64,000 nucleotides of DNA, from NCBI GenBank assembly GCA_017503015.1, contig JAFVTX010000073.1, forward strand, positions 1-64,000. Reading direction: 5' to 3'. Made by a program: the position numbers and the translations under genes. Positions 17,950 through 26,422 of the stretch are shown piece by piece (position 1 is the first letter of the stretch; each line of letters begins with the position of its first letter). This DNA comes from Fibrobacter sp. GTDB lineage: Bacteria > Fibrobacterota > Fibrobacteria > Fibrobacterales > Fibrobacteraceae. Below the pieces are notes generated by a model. That model was given only the letters and a program-made list of their open reading frames with translations. It did not search any database and had not been told where the DNA came from.

Positions 17950-18615
17950 ATGTGTTTATCAAAAATAATTGGATTTTTTAAAAAGAAACGCCCTCTTCCC
18001 CATAGGAGCCTTCACGATATCAAGAATGCTTGCAGAATTTTATTTATTGATGATCATAAATTTGGTCTTGTTGATCGATTGAAAACGCAGGAGGGGTGGA
18101 AAAATACTACTTGGATTAAAGATTTGGATAGTATTTCGCAAACAGAGCTATTGGATGCTCATATTGTACTTGTTGATGTACAAGGGGTTGGGAAAAAAAT
18201 GAAATTTGAGGATGAGGGGCTTGGGCTGATTGTGGCTATAAAAGAAAATTATCCGTTAAAGAAGGTTATTATGTATAGCGCGGAGAACCAAGGACAGATT
18301 GATTCGTTCCACAAAGCAAGTAATGTGGTGGATTATCGATTAAGGAAGAATTCAACTCAATATGAGTTTAATGTTGCAATAGAAACATTGGCTAATGAAG
18401 CGTTCAGTCTAGAAAATTGTATTGCAAGGTTAAAACAAACGTTATATAATGAGTATTCTCTAAAACTGACCGATAAGCAAATAGAAGAAAAATTGATGAA
18501 GGTGGATGCAGAGCATTTGGATGAACGCTCAATTGCTTCTGTGTTTAATCTTCAGAACGCTGCTGCGGTAGCACAAATAATTCAGTTATTCTATACTCTA
18601 GGAATGCCAAAATGA
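17950..18615 (+). CDS. Stand-alone receiver-domain protein with helical C-terminus
   Basis: The 221-aa protein contains a response-regulator receiver domain (about 28-150). The acidic pair is D34-D35 (ILFIDDH), the phosphoacceptor D76 (IVLVDVQG), the switch Ser S110 (VIMYSAEN) and the conserved Lys K133. No DNA-binding or enzymatic output domain is present; the C-terminus (about 150-221) is helical. The start is set at MCLSK because AAGGAG lies 7 nt upstream; earlier in-frame ATGs (from 17860) have poor sites. Its stop overlaps the next gene's start (ATGA). The pair lies between the R-M operon and a YhcG gene, and the DNA is very AT-rich. The function is likely signalling within a defence island; the target is unknown. 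Confidence 0.85.
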   Translation: MCLSKIIGFFKKKRPLPHRSLHDIKNACRILFIDDHKFGLVDRLKTQEGWKNTTWIKDLDSISQTELLDAHIVLVDVQGVGKKMKFEDEGLGLIVAIKENYPLKKVIMYSAENQGQIDSFHKASNVVDYRLRKNSTQYEFNVAIETLANEAFSLENCIARLKQTLYNEYSLKLTDKQIEEKLMKVDAEHLDERSIASVFNLQNAAAVAQIIQLFYTLGMPK

Positions 18616-19658
18616 ATATATCGTATTGTTTTTTGACAGAAACGAGTGAAGTTATTTTCACGAATATGACCATAGAAAAAACTGATGATGTGAAAAGAAT
18701 GGAATGTAAATATGAATCATCTTCGATGGGACGTAAACGATGGCTAAAAGAGAAAAAGAAATGCAATGGCGGTTTTGTTTACTTAGAAATAGATGACTCG
18801 ACTGTAACAAAAAAATTGTTTTCAAGACATATGTTATTTGTTGAAGCGTTTTCTAAGGAGATGTTTGAGAATCGAAATCAACTACAAAAAAATATTGAAG
18901 CGAAAGTACGACGATTAAAGCATAATATTGCGAATCATTGCGCAAAAATGCAAGACGAACTTGAGGAAATAATTCCATCGGATTTCACAGAAAAAAAGGA
19001 CAATTGGATAGAGTCTGTAAAAAAAATTCGTGAAACAATAGCCTCTAACAATGAAGCCTCTGCAAGAACATTATTAAGAGTTTTGAAGTATGTGAAAATG
19101 TTGAATGCGGAACTTGATGTTTATGATGTTGTTAATTCGGAAAACACCGAATTGAATTTTTTAAATCATAATATTCGAAAAGTTGTTGATTTATCAATAC
19201 AGCCTTTTTTTCTTGATTTTTTGGAAAAAAGAATTCGTCCTGATATCGGAAAGGCTGCAAGTTTTGTTCATATTGACTTTCCTACTGTGTCCGTCGTCCT
19301 TTCTCATATATGGGATAATGCTGTAAAGTATTGCTATCCAAGAGATCCATTTAGCATTGTTTTTAAAGAAAATGAAACGGATGTACTTGTGGTGATATCA
19401 ATGACAAGTTTGTTAGTTGAAAAAGATGAAATTGAAAAATTATATATTGAAAAATATTCGGGAAAGTGGTCAAAGGAATATGGTTTAAATGGCGATGGAA
19501 TTGGTATGTTTTATGTAAAAAAATTAATGGAGCTGAATAAGGGCTCAATACGTTTTATTCCTGGAAATGAAAAGTTTAAATTTGACAATAAACCCTATGC
19601 AGAGAACGTAATAGAACTCCAATTTCCTAAAGTAAGGCATGGCCCGGTTTCAATTTGA
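18612..19658 (+). CDS. Soluble histidine-kinase-like ATPase partner
   Basis: The 348-aa protein has no membrane segment. A helical region contains RLKHNIANHCAKMQ with a candidate phospho-acceptor His104. A GHKL/HATPase domain follows, with the N-box HIWDNAVKYC (Asn236) and a G-box GDGIGMFYVKKL (about 294-305). The usual D-x-G-x-G box is not evident; that place reads VISMTSLLVEKDE, so nucleotide binding may be altered. It overlaps the receiver gene by 4 nt, so the two are translationally coupled and probably a cognate pair. The N-terminal 90 residues are unrecognised and may be the sensor. Function is inferred from fold motifs only. Confidence 0.8.
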   Translation: MNISYCFLTETSEVIFTNMTIEKTDDVKRMECKYESSSMGRKRWLKEKKKCNGGFVYLEIDDSTVTKKLFSRHMLFVEAFSKEMFENRNQLQKNIEAKVRRLKHNIANHCAKMQDELEEIIPSDFTEKKDNWIESVKKIRETIASNNEASARTLLRVLKYVKMLNAELDVYDVVNSENTELNFLNHNIRKVVDLSIQPFFLDFLEKRIRPDIGKAASFVHIDFPTVSVVLSHIWDNAVKYCYPRDPFSIVFKENETDVLVVISMTSLLVEKDEIEKLYIEKYSGKWSKEYGLNGDGIGMFYVKKLMELNKGSIRFIPGNEKFKFDNKPYAENVIELQFPKVRHGPVSI

Positions 19659-19705
19659 TAACTTTTAACGTGTTTTATTGAACTAGTTATCGCTATCATT
19701 AAGAA

Positions 19706-19740
19706 CCATTTTGCCAACGCCGGCAAAATGGCCTTTTATT
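19706..19740. terminator. Bidirectional terminator between convergent genes
   Basis: CCATTTTGCC (19706-19715) and GGCAAAATGG (19722-19731) form a 10-bp stem with loop AACGCC. A T-rich tail follows on the plus strand, and the site serves the HATPase gene and possibly the convergent small gene. Confidence 0.8.
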
Positions 19741-19918
19741 TCTTCCTCATCCCGCCAGCGATAACCACCAGCAACGCGCCTGCGGCTATGCCACCGACTT
19801 TCTTGAGGTCGCTCCAGAATTGCCGCCGCTTTGCCTTGCACTGCTCACAAAGCTTCTCGGTGTCTTCGGGCTTGTCGCAGCCGCACTTTTTGCATTTGTT
19901 CCAGAGTTTTTGAGTCAT
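19736..19918 (-). CDS. Small zinc-ribbon membrane protein
   Basis: The 60-aa protein has four cysteines in two CxxC-type pairs (CKKCGC at 9-14 and CEQC at 24-27), which look like a zinc ribbon, followed by a hydrophobic segment (about 42-56) and a basic end GGMRKK. An AAGGAGA ribosome binding site sits 6 nt before the ATG. It is probably a membrane-anchored zinc-ribbon protein; its partner is unknown. It is convergent with the REC/HATPase pair. Confidence 0.75.
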   Translation of the reverse strand: MTQKLWNKCKKCGCDKPEDTEKLCEQCKAKRRQFWSDLKKVGGIAAGALLVVIAGGMRKK

Positions 19919-20148
19919 TGCATGTCTCCTTGACAGCTAGATTCTAATATACACTTTTTGCGTTAGGAATAGTTCCCTTTGTAAAATTTTCTTGCCTCTC
20001 TTGCCAAATTTGGGGATAATAGGTACATTAATGCCCGACGTGTTTTTCCGTCTAATGGGAAAATGCGTCTTTTTTTATTTCGGATTTTCGGAATAAAGGG
20101 GACGCCTCTAACATCAACCGGCCGCCAAAGCGGTCAAATGGAGGCAAA

Positions 20149-21171
20149 ATGGCAAAGAAGTCCATCAATATCTTGGACAAGGATTACACCCGCTGGGTAA
20201 AGGAACTCTCTACCTGTTACCGCAAGAGCCAAATTAAGGCGGCGGTAAAGGTAAATAGCGAAATGTTGCGCTACTACTGGGAATTGGGACGCGATATTGT
20301 AACCAAGCAGGCCGAAAGCAAATGGGGCTGCGGCTTCATGAAGAACTTTTATCTTATGTATCGCCCCTATTTGGAAAATGCTCCCAAGATCGGGGAACAA
20401 AAGGAGGATTTTCCAATTACTCCACAAGTTGTGGAGCAAATTGCTCATGACTTCTTTTCTATTCCATGGGGACATCACCGTTTTTTAATCGATCGATTTC
20501 AAAATTATCCACAAAAGGCCCTGTTTTTTGCTCGCCAGACGGTAGAAAATGGCTGGAGCCGCTCTACGCTCTTGAATGCGCTCTCTACCGACCTTTACGA
20601 GCGCCAGGGAAAGGCGTTGACGAATTTCGAGAGGACTCTCCCTGCAGCGACAAGCGACCTGGCTCAGGAACTGACAAAGGATCCTTACAATTTCGCGTTT
20701 ACGGGTATTTCGGGCCGCTATAACGAGAAATTGTTGAAAGATGGCCTGCTGAACAATATTACCCGTTTTTTGGTAGAACTGGGCACGGGCTTTGCGTATG
20801 TCGGCAGGGAATATGGCATCATGGTCGGCGAAAGAGAAAGGTTTATGGACTTGCTTTTCTACAACCTGAACCTTTCCTGTTATGTCGTTGTCGAGGTGAA
20901 AATCGGGCGGTTCGAGTTTGCCGATATCGGGCAGTTGGGCGGCTACATGGTGGCATGCAACCATATCCTTAAAAAGGAAGGGCGTGACAACCCGACAATC
21001 GGTCTGCTGATTTGCAAGGAAAAGGACAAGGTGCAGGCACAGTACGCTCTGGAATCCAGTACGCAACCTATCAGTATATCTGAATACGAACTGGAGAAGT
21101 TCTACCCCGAAAAAGTAGAGGGAACAATGCCTACCATCGAGGAACTTGAACAGAGACTTTCTTCTTGGTGA
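20149..21171 (+). CDS. YhcG/DUF1016-family PD-(D/E)XK nuclease protein
   Basis: The 340-aa protein has the DUF1016 N-terminal helical domain (YTRWVKELSTCYRKSQIKAA, YYWELGRDIV, GWSRSTLL) and the C-terminal nuclease domain with catalytic-type residues D234 (RFMDLLFYN) and E249-V-K251 (VVVEVKIG). The family is widespread beside type I R-M loci and mobile regions; proposed roles include DNA repair or defence nucleases. GGAGG lies just upstream of the ATG. The position next to the R-M island supports a defence link. Length is typical. Confidence 0.92.
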   Translation: MAKKSINILDKDYTRWVKELSTCYRKSQIKAAVKVNSEMLRYYWELGRDIVTKQAESKWGCGFMKNFYLMYRPYLENAPKIGEQKEDFPITPQVVEQIAHDFFSIPWGHHRFLIDRFQNYPQKALFFARQTVENGWSRSTLLNALSTDLYERQGKALTNFERTLPAATSDLAQELTKDPYNFAFTGISGRYNEKLLKDGLLNNITRFLVELGTGFAYVGREYGIMVGERERFMDLLFYNLNLSCYVVVEVKIGRFEFADIGQLGGYMVACNHILKKEGRDNPTIGLLICKEKDKVQAQYALESSTQPISISEYELEKFYPEKVEGTMPTIEELEQRLSSW

Positions 21172-21327
21172 AAGAATGTACTAAAATGAAGAGGTTTACA
21201 ATAGGGCTACAATAAAGGCTACAAAAGTTCAGAAACGTATTTCTCCTGGCAAAATCGGTTATCAGAAAATCCTATAACAGCCGCCCGATGCAAAAAGTTG
21301 TATCTTTTCGGTGTAGAAGGTAACATC

Positions 21328-22116
21328 ATGAAAAGACATTTCGCTTTTTTGCTTTGCGCCCTGCTCCTTGTGGCAGGCGGTGCGACCCGCGCAAACGCGG
21401 CCCCAAAGGCGGCCCCGGCCGAAGACATCAAGATTGTCAAGGTGAACGACGCTAACTTCGAGAGTGAGGTTCTGCATTCCAAGAAGCCGGTCATTCTGGA
21501 TATCACTTCTACGAGCTGCCCGCCGTGCCTCATCATGATCCCGACGCTCATTGGCATCGCGAAGAACTATCCCGACATCAAGATTGCGACGGTGGGTATC
21601 GACGAACCGGGCATCGACAAGATTAAGGCTACGCTCCCGATTCGAGCGTTCCCGACGTTCTTCATGGTGCGCGACGGCAAGATTATAAACCAGCTGGTGG
21701 GCGCTGTCAAGGAAGAGGAACTGCTCTCTGCTCTGCAGTACACGCCTTCCAAGAAGCCCGCTGCCAAGCAGAAGAAGGTCAAGAACGCGAAACGCAACAT
21801 GGTGTGCAAAACTCCGGGGCAGTTCAACGGACTCAAGAACCTGGTGACCATTTCGTTCGTGTTCGGCGACTACGAAATTGAGAATGTGGATATTGTGACG
21901 GACGTCTTTGTTCCGCCCGAACTGAGCGACAAGCGCGAGCAGCTGATGGATCACGTGCGGGCCAGCGGGAAGGGCGAGGTGGAGCCTACCATGACGGGCT
22001 TCCGCATCCATATCGACAACAACTGCCGTTTTATGAAGGCGATGGACATGAAGCGCACGTCCACCTACGGCGAAATGCGCGCGGGCCTCGAACTGCAGGG
22101 CTTTACCTGCCAGTAA
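21328..22116 (+). CDS. Exported thioredoxin-like protein (CPPC)
   Basis: The 262-aa protein has a signal peptide (about 1-24, ending ANA) and a thioredoxin fold domain (about 32-140) with the active site SCPPCL (C64, C67) and the cis-Pro segment IRAFPTFFMVRDG. CPPC is a non-standard dithiol motif. The C-terminal 110 residues, with two further Cys near MVCKT and DNNCRF and a final GFTCQ, do not resemble a family I know. It probably acts in periplasmic thiol-disulfide exchange. The start is the ATG at 21328 (GAAGG upstream), which gives a proper signal peptide; an in-frame ATG 30 nt earlier does not. Confidence 0.8.
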   Translation: MKRHFAFLLCALLLVAGGATRANAAPKAAPAEDIKIVKVNDANFESEVLHSKKPVILDITSTSCPPCLIMIPTLIGIAKNYPDIKIATVGIDEPGIDKIKATLPIRAFPTFFMVRDGKIINQLVGAVKEEELLSALQYTPSKKPAAKQKKVKNAKRNMVCKTPGQFNGLKNLVTISFVFGDYEIENVDIVTDVFVPPELSDKREQLMDHVRASGKGEVEPTMTGFRIHIDNNCRFMKAMDMKRTSTYGEMRAGLELQGFTCQ

Positions 22117-22132
22117 AAACACACAATACACA

Positions 22133-22163
22133 AAAAAGGCCACACTTTCGTGCGAGCCTTTTT
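22133..22163 (+). terminator. Terminator after the thioredoxin-like gene
   Basis: AAAAAGGC and GCCTTTTT form the outer stem and end in a T-run, 16 nt after the stop codon. Confidence 0.75.
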
Positions 22164-22185
22164 GTAATTCAGAATTCAAAATTCA

Positions 22186-22221
22186 GATTTCGGAATTGAT
22201 TTAGAAACTAATTCCGAAATC
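22186..22221. repeat. Inverted repeat in an AATTC-rich intergenic tract
   Basis: GATTTCGGAATT and AATTCCGAAATC (22186-22197 with 22210-22221) form a 12-bp stem in a tract rich in AATTCAGA/AATTCCGA words (22167-22241), between the convergent thioredoxin-like and purM genes. It could be a purM terminator stem, but no T-run follows on the minus strand. Confidence 0.6.
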
Positions 22222-22262
22222 ATAAATCCGAATTCCGAACTACTAATTGCACTAACAGTGCA

Positions 22263-23288
22263 TTAATCCCTGAACTTCACCTGCTTGGAGCCGGCCACCA
22301 CTTCGCCGACCTGTACCCACTTCTCGCCCTTGGCTTCCAGGTGGGCGGTAACTTCGGCCTTGTCCTTGGGGTCGATGAAGATGAGCATGCCCATACCCAT
22401 GTTGAAGGTATTGTACATCTCGTCTTTTTCCACGGAGCCGGCCTGCTGAATGAGTTTGAAAATCATCGGCGGGTCCCAAGTAGTGCGGTCGATAATCACG
22501 TCCACGTTGTCCGGGAGGATACGGGGAATATTGCCCTGGTAGCCCGAACCGGTAATGTGGGCGAGGCCCTGGATAATCTTCTTGTTGCAAAGGTCGATGA
22601 GGCTCGGGTAGTAGCTCCTGTGCGGCATGGCGAGAGCTTCGCCGATGGTCTTGTCCATTCCGTCGACGAGAGTGTCCACCTTGTAGCCGGCCACGTCGAA
22701 CAGCACCTTGCGGGCCAGGGAATAGCCGTTTGTATGTAATCCGGTAGAAGGCAGACCGAGAATAATGGTACCCGGCTTGATCTTCTTGCCGTCGATAATG
22801 TTTTCACGTTCCACCACACCCACGATGGTACCGGAGATGTCGTAGTCGCCCGGACCGTAGAAGCCCGGCATTTCTGCAGTTTCACCGCCAATCAAAACAA
22901 GGTCGTTTTCGCGGCAGGCCTTGGCCATGCCGGCCACCAGCTTGTCCATCACGCCCGGTTCCAGACGGCCCGTAGCCACATAGTCCAAGAAGAACAGCGG
23001 ACGCGCACCCTGCACAAGGATATCGTCGCAGCAGTGGTTCACGATGTCCTGACCCGGCAGTTCGTGAGTGCCCATCTCGATGTCGACCTTGAGCTTGGTG
23101 CCCACGCCGTCCACGGAACTCACGAGGACGGGGTCCTTCATGCCCAGGTGGTTCAGCGTAAACAGGCCGCCGAAGTTGCCCACGTCGCCCAAAACGCCTT
23201 GGTTGAATGTAGTACGTACGGATTTCTTCACACCGACCATGGCTTCGTCAGCTCTGGCCAGGGAAACTCCTGCGTCTGCGTAATTCAT
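22263..23288 (-). CDS. purM: Phosphoribosylformylglycinamidine cyclo-ligase
   Basis: The 341-aa AIR synthetase makes 5-aminoimidazole ribonucleotide from FGAM with ATP, the fifth step of purine synthesis. Diagnostic stretches include YADAGVSLARADEAM, GDVGNFGGLF, VDGVGTKLKVD, HCCDDILVQGA, ETAEMPGFY, GLPSTGLHTNGYSLAR and HITGSGYQGNIPR. An AAAGGAAAAAAG site precedes the ATG. The cyclic-nucleotide-binding gene ends 43 nt upstream in the same orientation, so they may share a transcript. Confidence 0.97.
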   Translation of the reverse strand: MNYADAGVSLARADEAMVGVKKSVRTTFNQGVLGDVGNFGGLFTLNHLGMKDPVLVSSVDGVGTKLKVDIEMGTHELPGQDIVNHCCDDILVQGARPLFFLDYVATGRLEPGVMDKLVAGMAKACRENDLVLIGGETAEMPGFYGPGDYDISGTIVGVVERENIIDGKKIKPGTIILGLPSTGLHTNGYSLARKVLFDVAGYKVDTLVDGMDKTIGEALAMPHRSYYPSLIDLCNKKIIQGLAHITGSGYQGNIPRILPDNVDVIIDRTTWDPPMIFKLIQQAGSVEKDEMYNTFNMGMGMLIFIDPKDKAEVTAHLEAKGEKWVQVGEVVAGSKQVKFRD

Positions 23289-23331
23289 CTTTTTTCCTTT
23301 GCCCTAGAGTCGGGCACTGTGTTCGCCCGTT

Positions 23332-24129
23332 TTACTGGGCACTTTGTTTTTCATCAATATTTCTGAGAGCATCCAGGATGAGGCTCGTGGTGTCGGACAT
23401 CTGGTTGATGTTCACGGTGTCCGGCATCAGGTGGGTATCCAGCTTGAACAGCGTGTCGTCACCCCAGGAGAGCAGCTTTTCCAAGGCATCCGGCCCCGCC
23501 AGTTTGCCGCACTTGGCGCAGCAGATACGGCCGTCCTGGAAGGCGATAAATCCCTTTCCTTCGCCGCTTTCGAAAATAACGGTTCCTGTAATGCGGCTCT
23601 TTTCCATGGTCTGCGCAAAATCGATAAAGGGCAGCACCCTTCCCGAAGCCAGCAGGGAAAGCCTCTCGAATTCGTCGATGGCCTTGTTCTTGGCGCGAAG
23701 ACGCCCGGCAACCACCTTGTACAGGTACACCATGATGCTCGGGTTCTTTTCCAGGAACGCCACGAACTCGTCGCGGGGAATAATCAGCACGGTGCAGCCG
23801 TCTTCGGCGGCAATCACCGTATTGCTGGTGGGCTCGTTACAAATGATGGACATTTCGCCGAAGCATCCGCCGCTTTCAATGTAGGCCAGCACGCTATAGT
23901 GGCCGTCGGGCAGAATCTGTCCACAAATTTGGGCGCGGCCGCTCTGCAGCACGCAAAAAGCCATTCCTTCGGAATCGCCGTTGATAATAATCTCGCCGGC
24001 ATCATATTCGCGAATCTGCGCGTTCAGTAACAAAAAGTCGGCGCAGTCCCTGGGGACCTGCTGCAAGAACGGCGTTCCCGATTCGTAGGACGTCGCAATC
24101 CAGTCGCCAATACCCGTATGCTGTTTCAT
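23332..24129 (-). CDS. Cyclic-nucleotide-binding domain protein with DUF4388-like C-terminus
   Basis: The 265-aa protein has a cNMP-binding beta-roll (about 20-140) with CFGEMSIICNEPTSN as the phosphate-binding-cassette region, although the usual arginine in the R-A motif is not obvious. A C-terminal segment (about 172-235: TGTVIFESGEGKGFIAFQDG, LLSWGDDTLFKL) resembles DUF4388/PATAN domains. No helix-turn-helix is evident, so it is probably a signalling or scaffold protein rather than a CRP-type regulator. It overlaps the substrate-binding protein gene by 4 nt. Confidence 0.8.
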   Translation of the reverse strand: MKQHTGIGDWIATSYESGTPFLQQVPRDCADFLLLNAQIREYDAGEIIINGDSEGMAFCVLQSGRAQICGQILPDGHYSVLAYIESGGCFGEMSIICNEPTSNTVIAAEDGCTVLIIPRDEFVAFLEKNPSIMVYLYKVVAGRLRAKNKAIDEFERLSLLASGRVLPFIDFAQTMEKSRITGTVIFESGEGKGFIAFQDGRICCAKCGKLAGPDALEKLLSWGDDTLFKLDTHLMPDTVNINQMSDTTSLILDALRNIDEKQSAQ

Positions 24130-25424
24130 AGTGAGTTAAAGTTAAAAATATTTCTGTACCAGCGGGGTTTGGCACCGTCGGGAGCGGCGTATTTCACGCT
24201 GTCCGCCTTTTCGGCGTCCTTAAAGGCTCCTATCGCCCAGACGAAATCATTCAGCACCTTTTCGGGCTGTGCCACCGCGCTTTCGTAGAAGTCGTTTCCG
24301 CCGCCCGGCCCCTTGCGGCCGTCGTTCTGGAATACCCGTTTTTCCCTAAAGGCCTTGATGCGGGCGACGCGCGGCTCCGCCCCAAGGATTTCCTCTGCGG
24401 TGCTGAACATGCCGGGGTTTATCCAGATGTCGGCGGAATCGGCCAACGCGATGACCTGCTCCAGCGGAAGCCTGAGTTCCCGTTCCTCGGTGCCTGCCCA
24501 CAGGTAGCAACCGCCTGCATCTTGGATCAGCTGGGCGGTGTAGCTCTGTCCGCCTGGAGCATACCACACGCCGCCGTAGCTCATGCCTACAAGCACGCGA
24601 GGACATTGTTTAGACGAGAGACGAGAGACGAGAGACGAGAGGGTGTCATTGCGAGCCGAAGGCGAAGCAATCTCTAGTCCAGATTTGTTGAAGGAAGCAA
24701 GGTAGTCGTCTTTACTTTGTTCGTAAACAACGTTGGCGAGGGAGTCCACACCGAACAGCATTCCGAACAACTTAATCCATTCGGCCTTGGCCAGGGGATG
24801 TTCCTCTTGCCATTCCGAAGTCAGCATCAGCGGGAGCCCCAGGGCCTCTATCCGCTGGTAATCGTCGTAGGCTCCGCCGGTAGCGAAGTTCATCACCAGG
24901 TCGGGTTTCAGGGCCAGGAGCTTTTCCAGAGAAAGGGTGGGCCCGCTTCCCACTTCGGCTACTTCGCCCTTCTGGACCCGTTCGTACAGCGCGCTGTCGG
25001 CGATGTACTTTCCTTCGCCCACGGCGACGATGGCGTTCTCTAGTCCGAGTCGCGCCATGAAGCCCACCTGTGCCGACGACAGCGCCACCGCACGGGCCAG
25101 CGGGACCTGCAGGACGGTGGCGCCCTCCAGCCCCTTGGGAAGGGTGCCGCGGTCGCCGCCCTTCGGCATCAAGACGAACCGCTTTACCAGGGTGTCGTTC
25201 CCTACGATGGAGCGGATTTCGGCTACCTTTTCCCCGCAGGAATTGCCGATTTTGAGGTTTTTGCTGTATTGTAGAGGCGGGAGCGGGGCGCAGTTCCCTG
25301 CCGTTTTTTCGGGGGCTTTTTCTGGGGAGCAGCCTAGCAGGAGCATGAAGGTGGCCGCCAAAAGGGCCGTCCTCGCCCCCAGGACCGGCCCGAAAAATGT
25401 GCGTAAAGTGTTGATTTTTAACAT
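24126..25424 (-). CDS. ABC transporter periplasmic binding protein (BtuF/FecB type), with a 7-bp repeat tract
   Basis: The 432-aa lipoprotein has a lipobox LLGC (Cys about 32). Its body has the class III metal-chelate binding protein fold: VPLARAVALSSAQVGFMARLG, LSLEKLLALKPDLVMNF, GMSYGGVWYAPGG, DIWINPG and RIKAFREKRVFQN. It would deliver an iron or cobalamin chelate; no permease or ATPase gene is adjacent. The region encoding GLEIASPSARNDTLSS... (24612-24674) is foreign-looking: four tandem ACGAGAG units plus a dispersed repeat. It looks like an in-frame insertion. The 7-bp unit is not a multiple of three, so slippage would switch the frame. A TATAAA box lies about 11 nt before the ATG. The downstream CNB gene overlaps by 4 nt. 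Confidence 0.85.
   Translation of the reverse strand: MLKINTLRTFFGPVLGARTALLAATFMLLLGCSPEKAPEKTAGNCAPLPPLQYSKNLKIGNSCGEKVAEIRSIVGNDTLVKRFVLMPKGGDRGTLPKGLEGATVLQVPLARAVALSSAQVGFMARLGLENAIVAVGEGKYIADSALYERVQKGEVAEVGSGPTLSLEKLLALKPDLVMNFATGGAYDDYQRIEALGLPLMLTSEWQEEHPLAKAEWIKLFGMLFGVDSLANVVYEQSKDDYLASFNKSGLEIASPSARNDTLSSLVSRLSSKQCPRVLVGMSYGGVWYAPGGQSYTAQLIQDAGGCYLWAGTEERELRLPLEQVIALADSADIWINPGMFSTAEEILGAEPRVARIKAFREKRVFQNDGRKGPGGGNDFYESAVAQPEKVLNDFVWAIGAFKDAEKADSVKYAAPDGAKPRWYRNIFNFNSL
24614..24674. repeat. Four 7-bp tandem repeats plus a TGTCATTGCGAG dispersed repeat, inside a gene
   Basis: ACGAGAG occurs four times in a row (24614-24641), immediately followed by TGTCATTGCGAGCC...GAAGCAATCTC (24644-24674), a unit known as a dispersed repeat in many genomes. 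Both are read in frame in the binding-protein gene. Confidence 0.85.
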
Positions 25425-25501
25425 TTTATGAATTTTTATAGACCGCAGGGGCCAAACATAATGTATTTTATATACCTAGAAATTCCTTTTGGGAGTCTTT
25501 T

Positions 25502-26362
25502 ATGAAGACAAAAATAACCTCTTTTCTTTTGCCTGCCTTGCTGTGCGTCATGACTTTTGCGACGGGCGCCCTTGCGGATACCGAGGCCGGTTTTTACGAA
25601 AAGGACCATATACGTGGATTTATCTCTATCGGCGCCGACTACCGCGGCATGTTCTCGGAGTACCAGAAGTACGTGAACAAGACGGCCTTCTTGAACGGTT
25701 ACCACAAGGACCCGACGGGCGATAGCACCAAGTATGCCGGTGAACTGAAGTACGAAACCTTCGATGACTACTATTTCGGCATGCATGTGAACATCGGTGC
25801 CCAGTACAAGCAGTTCCTCACCTGGTTCGACATCAACTTCATGCCTACCCAGACATCGGAACGCCCCAGTTCTTCTTATAGCGCCACCTCCGAAGACGGC
25901 TCTACCTCTATGAAGTTCCCGCTCTACGACGTGCGCTGGTTTGCCTACGGTGCAGACTGGATGTTCGGCTGGAAGCTCTTTGGCGAACATACTTTCATCA
26001 ACTTGATTCCTGCCGTTGGTTTCGGTTTCAACCTCATCAATTTCCACCTGGCTTCCAATTTTGAAGTCTATGACGCGAACGACAAGTCCTCTGTTTCTAT
26101 GAGGGACCGTTACTACAGCACTTTTGCCTCTACCTTCAATTCCGAACTGGAATTGCGTCTGGAATTTGGTCCCATCGCTGTGGGTGCCTACGGCGGTTAC
26201 CGTTGCGTCCGTTACAACGAACTTGAAATCGAAGGCAAGAAGATCGATACCGCCTATGGCGACTACGACACCGACAATATCGGCGATACCTGGTTCGTGG
26301 GTGTGCGCCTCACCTGGATCTTCCGCAGCGAATGGCAGAAGAAACAAGACTCCAAGCTTTAA
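25502..26362 (+). CDS. Probable outer-membrane beta-barrel protein
   Basis: The 286-aa protein has a signal peptide (about 1-25, ending ALA) followed by alternating aromatic/polar beta strands, Gly- and Tyr-rich (YYFGMHVNIGAQYKQF, VGAYGGYRCVRYNELE), and ends with WFVGVRLTWIFRSEW before a short basic tail. This is the pattern of an 8- to 12-stranded outer-membrane barrel. I recognise no named family. It is transcribed divergently from the binding-protein gene, so the two share an upstream region of 77 bp with TATATA at about 25470. Confidence 0.65.
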   Translation: MKTKITSFLLPALLCVMTFATGALADTEAGFYEKDHIRGFISIGADYRGMFSEYQKYVNKTAFLNGYHKDPTGDSTKYAGELKYETFDDYYFGMHVNIGAQYKQFLTWFDINFMPTQTSERPSSSYSATSEDGSTSMKFPLYDVRWFAYGADWMFGWKLFGEHTFINLIPAVGFGFNLINFHLASNFEVYDANDKSSVSMRDRYYSTFASTFNSELELRLEFGPIAVGAYGGYRCVRYNELEIEGKKIDTAYGDYDTDNIGDTWFVGVRLTWIFRSEWQKKQDSKL

Positions 26363-26391
26363 TCTTTGTCCCGGCAACCATAACTTCAGCA

Positions 26392-26416
26392 TGACATCCC
26401 TGCGCAGGCGGGGATC
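26392..26416. repeat. GATCCCCGC-type palindromic repeat, copy 3
   Basis: This is a slightly diverged copy of the element at 8005-8029, placed between the convergent barrel-protein and NYN genes. Confidence 0.75.
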
Positions 26417-26422
26417 TTTCTT

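Noticed and set aside
8228-21171. Prophage or integrative element
   Set aside because: No integrase, structural gene, or attachment-site repeat next to the tRNA was found; the block is better described as a defence island.
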